From assembly GCF_027531705.1 (NCBI RefSeq), contig NZ_JAPZSP010000020.1, forward strand, positions 1 through 64,000: 64,000 bases of DNA, in the 5' to 3' direction. The stretch is from Flavobacterium sp. Lineage in GTDB: Bacteria > Bacteroidota > Bacteroidia > Flavobacteriales > Flavobacteriaceae. Shown piece by piece: positions 17,420 through 26,100 of this stretch (position 1 is the stretch's first letter; every line of letters starts with the position of its first letter). The notes under the pieces are model-generated. The model worked only from the letters and a program-made list of their open reading frames with translations. It searched no databases and had not been told where the DNA came from. A program made the translations under genes and the position numbers.

Positions 17420-18553
17420 ATGAAAATTGCAATTGTTTGTTATCCGACATTTGGAGGAAGTGGTGTTGTGGCAACCGAATTAGGTATTGAGCTTTCTCAT
17501 CGTGGGCACGAAGTTCATTTTATAACCTACAAACAACCCGTTCGACTTGAGCTACTAAACCCAAATGTGCATTTTCACGAAGTAAATGTTCCCGAATATC
17601 CTTTGTTTCATTATCAACCATACGAACTGGCACTTTCGAGTAAGTTAGTTGATATGGTAAAATTGTATAAAATCGAATTGTTACATGTTCATTATGCTAT
17701 TCCACATGCCTATGCAGGTTATATGGCAAAGCAAATGTTGAAAGATGAAGGAATTCATATTCCAATGGTAACAACACTTCACGGAACAGATATTACACTT
17801 GTTGGAAATCATCCATTTTATAAAACAGCTGTTACTTTTAGTATCAATAAATCTGATTTTGTTACCTCGGTTTCACAAAGTTTAAAAGATGATACTTTAA
17901 AACTTTTCAACATAAAGAAAGAAATCAATGTAATTCCGAATTTTATTGAATTGGATAAACACCGAAATGAAACTTTAATTTCCTGTCAGCGTTCAGTTAT
18001 GGCAAAACCTGAAGAGAAAATAGTGACACACATTAGTAATTTCAGACGAGTTAAGAGAATTCCCGATGTTATAAAAATTTTCTTCAAAATTCAAGAACAA
18101 ATTCCAGCAAAATTGATGATGGTTGGTGATGGTCCAGAAAAAGTTAAAGCTGAAATTTTGTGTGAAGAATTGGGTATTTCTGATAAAGTAATCTTTTTTG
18201 GAAACAGTAATGAAATCGATAAAATTCTTTCTTATACCGATTTATTTTTGTTGCCATCAGAAACCGAAAGTTTTGGACTTGCAGCATTAGAAGCTATGGC
18301 TTGGAGTGTTCCTGTTATTTCAAGTAACTCTGGCGGTTTGCCAGAAGTTAATTTTGACGGGCAATCAGGTTATTTAAGCAACGTTGGTAATATTGATGAA
18401 ATGGCCCAAAATGCTTTGAAAATTTTAGAAAATGACAAGACACTTTCTGAATTTAAAGAAAGAGCATTGTCTGTAGCACAACAGTTTGATATCAAAAACA
18501 TTTTGCCAATGTATGAAGATTTATACGAACAAGCTTTGACAATCAAATTATGA
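17420..18553 (+). CDS. bshA: N-acetyl-alpha-D-glucosaminyl L-malate synthase BshA
   Basis: GT4-family glycosyltransferase that makes GlcNAc-malate from UDP-GlcNAc and L-malate, the first step of bacillithiol synthesis. The 377-residue length fits. CYPTFGGSGVVATELG at the N-terminus is the BshA nucleotide/acceptor loop. HVHYAIPHAYAGYMA and TTLHGTDITLVG lie in the N-domain. The C-domain has HISNFRRVKRI, and the ESFGLAALEAMA motif that binds the sugar nucleotide. The preceding sequence has TATCTTTAAC, a near promoter box. A lipoprotein gene overlaps its stop by four bases (ATGA). bshB and bshC are not in the window. Confidence 0.94.
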   Translation: MKIAIVCYPTFGGSGVVATELGIELSHRGHEVHFITYKQPVRLELLNPNVHFHEVNVPEYPLFHYQPYELALSSKLVDMVKLYKIELLHVHYAIPHAYAGYMAKQMLKDEGIHIPMVTTLHGTDITLVGNHPFYKTAVTFSINKSDFVTSVSQSLKDDTLKLFNIKKEINVIPNFIELDKHRNETLISCQRSVMAKPEEKIVTHISNFRRVKRIPDVIKIFFKIQEQIPAKLMMVGDGPEKVKAEILCEELGISDKVIFFGNSNEIDKILSYTDLFLLPSETESFGLAALEAMAWSVPVISSNSGGLPEVNFDGQSGYLSNVGNIDEMAQNALKILENDKTLSEFKERALSVAQQFDIKNILPMYEDLYEQALTIKL

Positions 18554-18972
18554 AAAAATTAATTGCTTTATTTTCCGTGTTTGTTTTGTTTTCTTGCGCA
18601 TCCAATTCTTCAAAAAAAACAAAACCTTTATTTGAAATTTTGACGGAGCAAAATAATGGTGGTGCATCCATTCAGTTTTATGAAATTCTATCAGAAGAAA
18701 AGGAAATAACAATGTTGTTGAATGATGATAATCTGAAAAGAAAAGTCAAACCAGAAGATATAAAAACGGCTAATTTTATTATTCTAAATCTTGGAGAAAA
18801 GAATTCAGGTGGTTACTCAGTAAAAGTTGAAAACATTCAAGAAACCGAAAATCAAGTTATCTTAACAGTTAAGGAAGTTAAACCAAAAGCAGGTGAACCA
18901 GTAACCGATGTAATGAGTAATCCTTATACTATTGTAAAAATAAATTCTAAAAAAGAAATTATTATAAAATAA
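18550..18972 (+). CDS. Hypothetical lipoprotein
   Basis: A 140-residue protein with a lipoprotein signal: MKKLIALFSVFVLFSCAS, lipobox LFSC with C16. The mature part is beta-rich and mostly hydrophilic. LEILTEQNNGGASIQFYEILS-like phrasing (residues about 29-50) suggests a small compact domain, but I do not recognise a family. Its ATG overlaps the bshA stop codon, so translation is probably coupled. No plus-strand terminator follows; the next hairpin serves the convergent tRNA gene. Confidence 0.7.
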   Translation: MKKLIALFSVFVLFSCASNSSKKTKPLFEILTEQNNGGASIQFYEILSEEKEITMLLNDDNLKRKVKPEDIKTANFIILNLGEKNSGGYSVKVENIQETENQVILTVKEVKPKAGEPVTDVMSNPYTIVKINSKKEIIIK

Positions 18973-18999
18973 AAAAACTCCAACATTTCTGTTGAAGTT
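18971..18999 (-). terminator. Terminator of the tRNA-Val transcript
   Basis: Read on the minus strand: AACTTCAAC, loop AGAAAT, GTTGGAGTT, then seven T. Nine base pairs with one G-U wobble. It lies just past the tRNA 3' end. Confidence 0.8.
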
Positions 19000-19004
19000 T
19001 CTAG

Positions 19005-19079
19005 TGGGCGATGAGGGGTTCGAACCCCCGACCCCCTCGGTGTAAACGAGGTGCTCTGAACCAGCTGAGCTAATCGCCC
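19005..19079 (-). tRNA. tRNA-Val (anticodon UAC)
   Basis: A 75-nt cloverleaf on the minus strand. The acceptor stem is GGGCGAT/ATCGCCC with discriminator A. The D-arm is GCTCAGCTGGTTCAGAGC, and the anticodon stem is CCTCG/CGAGG around TTTACAC, giving anticodon TAC. The T-arm is GGGGGTTCGAACCCC. CCA is not encoded; the next bases are CTAG. It has its own consensus promoter and a terminator, and lies downstream of the small DUF4258-like gene. Confidence 0.96.
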
Positions 19080-19097
19080 TAAAAAAAAATAGGTCTG

Positions 19098-19127
19098 CAA
19101 ATATACATTTACTATTTGTATTTCCAA
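19098..19127 (-). promoter_or_regulatory. Consensus Bacteroidota promoter for tRNA-Val
   Basis: Minus strand: TTG (complement of CAA at 19125-19127), 19-bp spacer, TATATTTG (complement of 19098-19105). It lies 18 bases before the tRNA 5' end. Confidence 0.8.
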
Positions 19128-19144
19128 CTATAAATTAAAGGAAT

Positions 19145-19519
19145 TTATTTTTTTTTAATTTCTTTTAAAACAGCTTTGGAAGTATAATTTATAACTTTTA
19201 GTTCAATAGCTTGATTTTTAACCGTTTTTCCCTCTACAATATAAATTTTTCCATTTTCAAATTTGATATTGCTTTTATCAAAATCAACATCACCATAAGT
19301 TAAAGTGTTTTTTATATCAGTAGTATCAATCCAATTCTCGGCTAAAACAGTCGATGCTTCTTTAGAATATTCAAATGGTTTGTTTCTCAAATCATTCAAA
19401 ACTCTTGCATTTGGAAAATAATTGCATCGCGTATCTTTTCCGGTTAAAACTGCTGCTACAAAAAAACTTCCTAAAACAAAACCTACTAGGTAATAGGCAA
19501 ATCGATATTTAAAACTCAT
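19145..19519 (-). CDS. Small membrane-anchored protein, DUF4258-like
   Basis: A 124-residue protein with one N-terminal helix (residues 6-25). A short Cys-containing stretch (KDTRCNYFPNARVLNDL) precedes a soluble domain with ENWIDTTDIKNTLTYGDVDFDKS and YIVEGKTVKNQAIELKVINY. That pattern, a helix followed by 'GDVDFD..S' and two strands, matches what I recall as DUF4258 in flavobacteria. Role unknown. It follows ald on the minus strand, with its own promoter box (19535-19565), and leads towards tRNA-Val. Confidence 0.7.
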   Translation of the reverse strand: MSFKYRFAYYLVGFVLGSFFVAAVLTGKDTRCNYFPNARVLNDLRNKPFEYSKEASTVLAENWIDTTDIKNTLTYGDVDFDKSNIKFENGKIYIVEGKTVKNQAIELKVINYTSKAVLKEIKKK

Positions 19520-19534
19520 GAAATATTTTTTTGC

Positions 19535-19565
19535 AAAGGTAAAGTTTTCTTTATTTAAAAAACAA
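19535..19565 (-). promoter_or_regulatory. Promoter for the DUF4258-like gene
   Basis: Minus strand: TTG (complement of 19563-19565), 20-bp spacer, TACCTTTG (complement of 19535-19542). It overlaps the ald stop region, and the start codon follows 15 bases after the box. Confidence 0.6.
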
Positions 19566-20748
19566 TTAAATTTATATCGCTATACTGAATATTGAACCAT
19601 TCGCCAATAGCTTTATTAGTCAAAATTCCGTGATATAAATAAACACCATTTTTTAAACCTTTATTGCAACGAATGGCACTTTCAATTCCGCCATCTTCCG
19701 CAATTTGAAGTAGGTAAGGAGTGATGATATTACTGATAGATAAAGAAGCGGTTTTAGAATATCTCGATGGAATATTAGGAACACAATAATGAATTACGTT
19801 ATGTTTTATGAAAGTTGGTTTTTCGTGAGTTGTAATTTCTGATGATTCAAAACAGCCACCTGTATCAATACTTACATCAACAATAACTGCACCTTTCTTC
19901 ATGTGTTCGACCATTGTATCGGTTACAACAACTGGACATCTTTCTTTGCCTCGCATAGCACCAATGGCAACATCGCAACGACGAAGTGCTTTTAATAAAG
20001 TTTTGGGTTGAATAGTAGAAGTAAAAATATTTTGACTCAAGTTATTTTGAAGCCTTCTCAATTTGGTTATGGAATTGTCAAAAACTTTTACATTTGCTCC
20101 TAAACCAACAGCAGTTTTGGCTGCAAATTCGCCAACAGTTCCGGCACCAACTATTACAACATCGGTAGGAGGAACGCCAGTTATATTTCCAAAAAGTAAA
20201 CCTTTTCCAAATTGGTTGTTAATCATCAATTCAGCAGCAATTAAGACTGAAGCAGTTCCCGCAATTTCGCTCAATGATTTTACAGCAGGATATGAGCCAT
20301 CTTCATCTTTTATATATTCAAAAGCAAGTGCGGTGATTTTCTTTTTGGTTAATGCTTCAAAATAAGCAACTTTTCTAGTTTTTAATTGAATAGCCGAAAT
20401 CACAACCGTATTCGGATTTACTAATTCAATCTCGTTCATTGTCAGCGGTTCAACTTTTAATAGAAAAGGACAACCTAGAACTTTTTGAGTATCCGCCGTT
20501 ATTTCTGCTCCAGCATCACTATATTCTTTGTCTGAATAACTAGAACTTAAACCTGCACCAGCTTCAATAAGAACTCTATGTCCGTGAGAAGTTAGCGAAT
20601 TAACAGCATCAGGCGTTAGGCAAATTCTTCTTTCTTGGTAACTTGTTTCTTTGGGAATACCAATAAAGAGTTCGCTTTTGTGTCTTGCGACTTCTAACTT
20701 TTCTTCTTGCGGAAGCAGTTGTTGCTTGGTAAAAGGTGTTAAAGACAT
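19555..20748 (-). CDS. ald: Alanine dehydrogenase
   Basis: NAD-dependent oxidative deamination of L-alanine to pyruvate and ammonia, or the reverse. The 397-residue protein has an N-terminal extension of about 25 residues before the family start LFIGIPKETSYQERR. RICLTPDAV and VLIEAGAGLSSSYSD match the alanine dehydrogenase/transhydrogenase N-domain. VVIVGAGTVGEFAAKTAVG is the Rossmann dinucleotide loop, and DVSIDTGGCFESSE is the conserved catalytic-domain Asp region. HYCVPNIPSRYSKTAS is a family signature. The gene lies 79 bp after tsaE. Confidence 0.93.
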   Translation of the reverse strand: MSLTPFTKQQLLPQEEKLEVARHKSELFIGIPKETSYQERRICLTPDAVNSLTSHGHRVLIEAGAGLSSSYSDKEYSDAGAEITADTQKVLGCPFLLKVEPLTMNEIELVNPNTVVISAIQLKTRKVAYFEALTKKKITALAFEYIKDEDGSYPAVKSLSEIAGTASVLIAAELMINNQFGKGLLFGNITGVPPTDVVIVGAGTVGEFAAKTAVGLGANVKVFDNSITKLRRLQNNLSQNIFTSTIQPKTLLKALRRCDVAIGAMRGKERCPVVVTDTMVEHMKKGAVIVDVSIDTGGCFESSEITTHEKPTFIKHNVIHYCVPNIPSRYSKTASLSISNIITPYLLQIAEDGGIESAIRCNKGLKNGVYLYHGILTNKAIGEWFNIQYSDINLIVF

Positions 20749-20827
20749 ATACTTTTGCTAAAATAGTTGGTATAAAGTTATAAAAAAGCTAGTAAGTACC
20801 AAAAAATAGCAACCGAATCTGTTATTT

Positions 20828-21235
20828 TTATTCAAAAGTTAACAATCTGTTTCCGTTAGCAAGCATTTTGATTGTAATTAAAGAATACTCTTCTGGAATA
20901 AGATTTGGAATCTTTTCTGACCATTCAATAAAACACCAATTGCCTGAATAAAGATATTCTTCAATTCCCATATCAAGTGCTTCATCTTCCGATTTTATTC
21001 TATAAACATCAAAATGAAAAACTTTTTGGTTTTGAATAGTTTGATATTCATTGACTAATGAAAAAGTTGGACTACTCATAGTGTCATTTACACCAAGTAA
21101 TTTTGAAAAGGATTTAATAAAAGTTGTTTTTCCGGCACCCATTTCGCCGTTAAAAAGAATTACTTTTTTTGGATTTTGTGCCAAAACTTGAGCTGCAGCT
21201 TCGTTGATTTCGGTAAGAGAAAATTCGATATTCAT
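20828..21235 (-). CDS. tsaE: tRNA threonylcarbamoyladenosine biosynthesis ATPase TsaE
   Basis: ATPase of the TsaBDE complex that makes t6A37 in ANN-decoding tRNAs. At 135 residues it is of normal length. Walker A is GEMGAGKTTF (residues 30-39). SSPTFSLVNEY is the switch region, FHFDVYRIKSEDEALDMGIEEY holds the Walker-B-like Asp, and CFIEWSEK is the C-terminal family motif. It is placed between porX and ald on the same strand, a neighbourhood I recall from other flavobacteria. Confidence 0.95.
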   Translation of the reverse strand: MNIEFSLTEINEAAAQVLAQNPKKVILFNGEMGAGKTTFIKSFSKLLGVNDTMSSPTFSLVNEYQTIQNQKVFHFDVYRIKSEDEALDMGIEEYLYSGNWCFIEWSEKIPNLIPEEYSLITIKMLANGNRLLTFE

Positions 21236-21318
21236 TTAAAAAAATTAAGAATTTAGAATTAGAAACTATGAATTCATAAAAATCAGTCTTTCATCCATTA
21301 GTCTCTCATCTTGTTGTC

Positions 21319-22872
21319 TTATTTAGGATTAAAAACTAAAAACGGTACAATCATTTCTTCTAGTGAAATCCCACCATGTTGGTAAGTGTTTCTATAATAA
21401 CTCACATAATGGTTGTAATTATTCACATAAGCCAAGAAATTATCATTTTTTGCAAAAATATAAGAACTACTCATATTTATAGCAGGTAAACCAATTAATT
21501 TTGGATCTTTTACTGCATAAACATCTTTATCTTCATACGAAAGACTTCTTCCTGTTTTGTATCTTAAGTTCAAACTAGTGTTTTTGTCGCCAATAACTTT
21601 AGAAGGATTTTTGACATTAATAGTTCCGTGGTCGGTTGTCAGAATCAACTTGAAACCCAATTTTTGAGCTTGTTGAATAATTTCTAACAAAGGTGAATTT
21701 TTAAACCAACTCGCTGTCAATGATCGATACGCTTTATCATCGGAAGCTAATTCTTTTACAACATCCATTTCAGTTTTAGCATGTGAAAGCATATCTACAA
21801 AATTGTAAACTACTGTTACTAGATTGTTATCTTTTAACCCTTTGAAATTTTCGGCCAATTTTTTTCCACTAGCAAGATTGGTGATTTTGAAATAATCTTG
21901 TTTGATATTCAAACCTAATCTTTTTAAATGAGCTGTTAAAAATTCGGCTTCATAAAGGTTTTTTCCACCATCTTCAACATCATTTTTCCAATATTGAGGA
22001 AATTGTTTTTCCATTTCTAAAGGTGTTAAACCCGAAAAAATGGCATTTCTCGCATATTGAGTGGCGGTTGGCAAAATAGCATAATAGGGAACTTCTTTCT
22101 CTAATTTATAATGATTAGAAACCACATTTTCTAATGTTTTCCATTGGTCATAACGTAAATTGTCGATTACTACAAATAAAATCGGTTTGTCTTTTTTTGT
22201 AATTTCAGGAACTACTAGTTCTCTAAAAAGGTTATGAGACAAAACAGGTTTATCTGCTTTTGGCAAAAACCAATCTTCATAATTACGCTCAATAAATTTA
22301 CCAAACTGCGAATTAGCTTCCACCTTTTGAGATTCAAGAATTTCAATCATGCTTTGGTCTTCTATGTTTTCGAGTTCTAATTCCCAAAACAATAATTTTT
22401 TGTAACAATCAATCCATTCTTCATAAGAATTTACCATTGCCATTTCCATTGCAATTTTTCTAAATTCTTTTTGATAATCTAAAGTTGTCTTTTCAGAAAT
22501 CAATCTCGAGTGATCCAAATTCTTCTTCAAACTCAACAATATCTGATTTGGATTGACTGGTTTAATAAGATAATCGGCAATTTTTGAGCCAATTGCTTCT
22601 TCCATAATATATTCTTCCTCACTTTTGGTAATCATTATCATAGGTACAGAAGATTTTTTTTCTTTCATTTCAGATAATGTTTCCAAGCCGCTCATTCCTG
22701 GCATATTTTCATCAAGAAAAACAATATCAAAATTAGTTTCGTCAAAAAGTGCAAGCGCATCAAGTCCATTATTACAAGTTGTAACATCATAATTTTTCTT
22801 CTCTAAGAATAATATATGAGGTTTTAACATCTCTATTTCGTCGTCAACCCAAAGTATTTTTATTTTGTCCAT
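21319..22872 (-). CDS. porX: PorX-type response regulator with PglZ domain (T9SS regulator)
   Basis: Two-component regulator of the type IX secretion system. The N-terminal receiver domain (residues 1-120) has acidic D10/D11, phospho-acceptor D54 in FLDENMPG and K104 in LIKPVNP. The remainder is a PglZ/alkaline-phosphatase-like domain: FVVIDNLRYDQW (metal-binding Asp), FSGLTPLEMEKQFP, and TTDHGTINVKNP with the paired Asp/His. Known PorX works with the kinase PorY and the sigma factor SigP, and its PglZ domain cleaves phospho-oligonucleotides. No PorY is in this window. The divergent neighbour is a large T9SS substrate, 268 bp away; I see no consensus promoter in that gap. Confidence 0.93.
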   Translation of the reverse strand: MDKIKILWVDDEIEMLKPHILFLEKKNYDVTTCNNGLDALALFDETNFDIVFLDENMPGMSGLETLSEMKEKKSSVPMIMITKSEEEYIMEEAIGSKIADYLIKPVNPNQILLSLKKNLDHSRLISEKTTLDYQKEFRKIAMEMAMVNSYEEWIDCYKKLLFWELELENIEDQSMIEILESQKVEANSQFGKFIERNYEDWFLPKADKPVLSHNLFRELVVPEITKKDKPILFVVIDNLRYDQWKTLENVVSNHYKLEKEVPYYAILPTATQYARNAIFSGLTPLEMEKQFPQYWKNDVEDGGKNLYEAEFLTAHLKRLGLNIKQDYFKITNLASGKKLAENFKGLKDNNLVTVVYNFVDMLSHAKTEMDVVKELASDDKAYRSLTASWFKNSPLLEIIQQAQKLGFKLILTTDHGTINVKNPSKVIGDKNTSLNLRYKTGRSLSYEDKDVYAVKDPKLIGLPAINMSSSYIFAKNDNFLAYVNNYNHYVSYYRNTYQHGGISLEEMIVPFLVFNPK

Positions 22873-23140
22873 TTTAGAAAGATATTTTATAGGCTATATT
22901 ATATTGTGCAAATTACTAGTAAAAAAAACGTATTTCTCTTAAAATTATTGTAAAAGTAAAATTTAGAAACATTAAATAAATATCTAATAGAGTTAAATTC
23001 CTTCATTTATATTTTTAAGATTGTATTTTATCGATTTATAATGTTTTTTAACGATTTGTTTACATAAAAGTAATGATGGTATAACTTTCTTTTATAAATT
23101 CACAGACTTAATTTTAATTAGTAACCAATTTTTTTAATTT

Positions 23141-26100
23141 ATGACAAATTATTACAATTATTTGTGCAATAGTAGGGATACTGTTCACAAAAAATCAAAA
23201 TTTGGCGCTTCGGGTGGTTCACCCAACACGACCAAGACATCACGATGGTGGCTAGCGAGTCTATTTATGTTTATGTCACTGTTTATGGGGCAAAATTTAT
23301 CAGCTCAGATTACCGTTGGATCAGGAAATACAACTAATTCAACTGGACCATGGAGTTCATGTTGGGGTTATTCTTATCACCAACAATTGTATTTGAAATC
23401 TTCAATCAATTCTGCGGGTTCAATTACTTCAATCTCTTTTAAATCTGCGGGTACTTTGCCTACAACGGCTACAAGTGCGACTCCAAATACTCCTCAAGGC
23501 GCAAATACTGCATTTAAGATTTATTTAGGACACACTACAAAAGCAACTTTTGCTAGTACAACAGACTGGGTTCCTGAAGCATCTATGACATTAGTGTATG
23601 ACGGGGCTGTTACTATGCCTTCAGTTTCTGGTGGTATTGTAACAATAACATTAACAACACCTTTTGCTTACAATAATGTTGACAATTTAGTTTTAGCTGT
23701 TGATGAAAATTCACCAGGGTATGCATGTACTTACTCTTGGATTGCTAATTCAACTCAAACAAACATGATGATTTATCAAAGAAGCGATTCTGTGAATACT
23801 ACTGCTGCAGCTCCTGCAACAGGTACTAGAGCATCAGTTACTCCTCAAGTTATTTTGGGAGGTCTTGTTGCTTCTACACCACCTAATTGTATTGCAACTC
23901 CAACAAGCCCTGCAAATGCAGCTACTGGAGTTACTTCAAATGTTTTAACATGGCCTGTTGCAACAGGTTCTCCAACAGGATATAAAATTAGTGTTGGAAC
24001 TGATGCTGCTGCAACAAATATTCAGAATGGTTTAGTCTTAGGAAATGTAACTACTTACACTCTTCCTAGTTCATTATCACCTGCAACTACATATTATTGG
24101 AAAGTTACTCCTTACAATGCTAATGGTGATAATACTGGTTGTACAATTTGGTCTTTTACATCTGGAAACGTTCCTAGTTGTGCCTCTGCACTTCTTCCAG
24201 CAAATTTATCTACAGCGGTAGCAAGAAATCCTACATTAAGTTGGACAGCTGCAACAGGATCTCCATCTAGTTATGATGTATATTTTGGAAATGCTTCACC
24301 TGCAGTTTTTGTTGCTAATCAAACAGCATTAACTTATACGCCAGGATTATTAAATGCTAATACTACATATTACTGGAAAGTAGTTGCTAAAAATGCTTTT
24401 GGAGATGCAGTTGGTTGTACTGAACAATCTTTTACTACAGGTACAAGTGTTCAATATTGTAATCCAGTGTATACATCGGGTAAAACAGACGGGGATTTAA
24501 TATCAAATATTTCTATTTCAGGTACAACTTTATCTAACAATACAGGAACTTCACCTGTGAACCCTGCTTATACTTACTTTACCGGTCAACCTAATTATAC
24601 AGGAGATCTTCAAGCTGGTGCTAGTTATACTGTAAATGTAACTGTTGGTACATTTGGAAATCAAAACATGGCAGCATGGATTGATTATAATGATGATGGT
24701 GTATTTAGTACATCTGAAAGAATTGGTTTTACAGCTTCTTCAATTGCTGCAAATGGTTCAGCTAGTTTTAATATTTCTTTAGCATGTAATCCTCCATTGG
24801 GTATTCACAGAATGAGAATTAGAGATGTATATGCTACAACTGGAAGTACAATAGATCCTTGTTCAAGCTATGGTTTTGGTGAAACAGAAGATTATGATGT
24901 TAATGTAACAACTGCTGATCCATGTCCAGTTCCAAAAAACTTAGCATCATCTGCACTTACAGCTGATGGTTCTACTTTAGCATGGGAATTAGGTTGTGCT
25001 GAAACACAATGGGATGTATTAGTACAACTTGCTACTGCTCCTGCACCTATAGCTTCTTCAACTCCTTCAAACCCAGGTTTAACAGCTACAACTCTTGTTG
25101 CAACTGGTTTGAATTCTAATACTGCTTACAATGCTTATGTTAGAGCAGTATGTGATTCTGGTCTAGGTGTTTATAGCCAATGGACATCTGCGGTTTCTTT
25201 TACTACTCAAGGAGTTCCTAACTGTGCTACTGCTTTAGTTCCTGCTGATTTAGCAACTGATGTTGTAAGAAATTCTTCTATGTCATGGACAGCTGCAACT
25301 GGTAATCCAGCAGTTACTAGCTATGACGTATATTTTGGTAATTCATCTCCAGCACCGTTTGTAGTTAATCAAACAGCTGTTACATATACACCTGCAACAA
25401 TGGATGCTAATACTACTTACTATTGGAAAGTAGTTGCTAAAAATAGCGTTGGTGATGCAGTTGGTTGTGTTGAACAATCATTTACTACAGGTACTAGCAT
25501 AAATTATTGTACACCTACTTATACTTCTGGTAAAACATTAGGAGATTTAATTTCTAATATTTCTATTTCAGGAACTACTTTATCTAACAATTCTGGTACA
25601 GATCAAGTTAATCCTGCATATACATTCTTTACAGGACAACCAAATTATACTGGAGACTTGCAAGCTGGAGGTACTTATAGTGTTAGTGTGACTATCGGTA
25701 CATATGGTTCTCAAGGTATTGCAGCATGGGTTGATTACAATGATGATGGTGTTTTTTCAGCTTCTGAAAAGATTGGAAATACTGTTGGTACTTTTGGAAC
25801 AGGAACAGGTTCTTTCCCAATACCAGCTGGCAACACAACTACATTTAATATTTCACTTGCTTGTAATCCTCCTTTAGGTATACATAGAATGAGAGTACGT
25901 GATGTTTGGAATCTTTCAGGTGAATCTATTGATCCATGCGCAAGTGCTGGTTATGGAGAAACTGAAGATTATTTAGTAAATGTAACAACTGCTGATCCAT
26001 GTCCTACACCTTCAGCTTTAACAGCTTCTGCTGCTACTGCTACAAGTGCTACATTAGGCTGGAAACAAGGTTGTGCTGAAACTACTTGGGATGTATTTGT

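Noticed and set aside
18924..19127. Open frame on the minus strand covering the tRNA region
   Set aside because: It is the translated shadow of tRNA-Val and its flanks. The cloverleaf, promoter and terminator explain the sequence.
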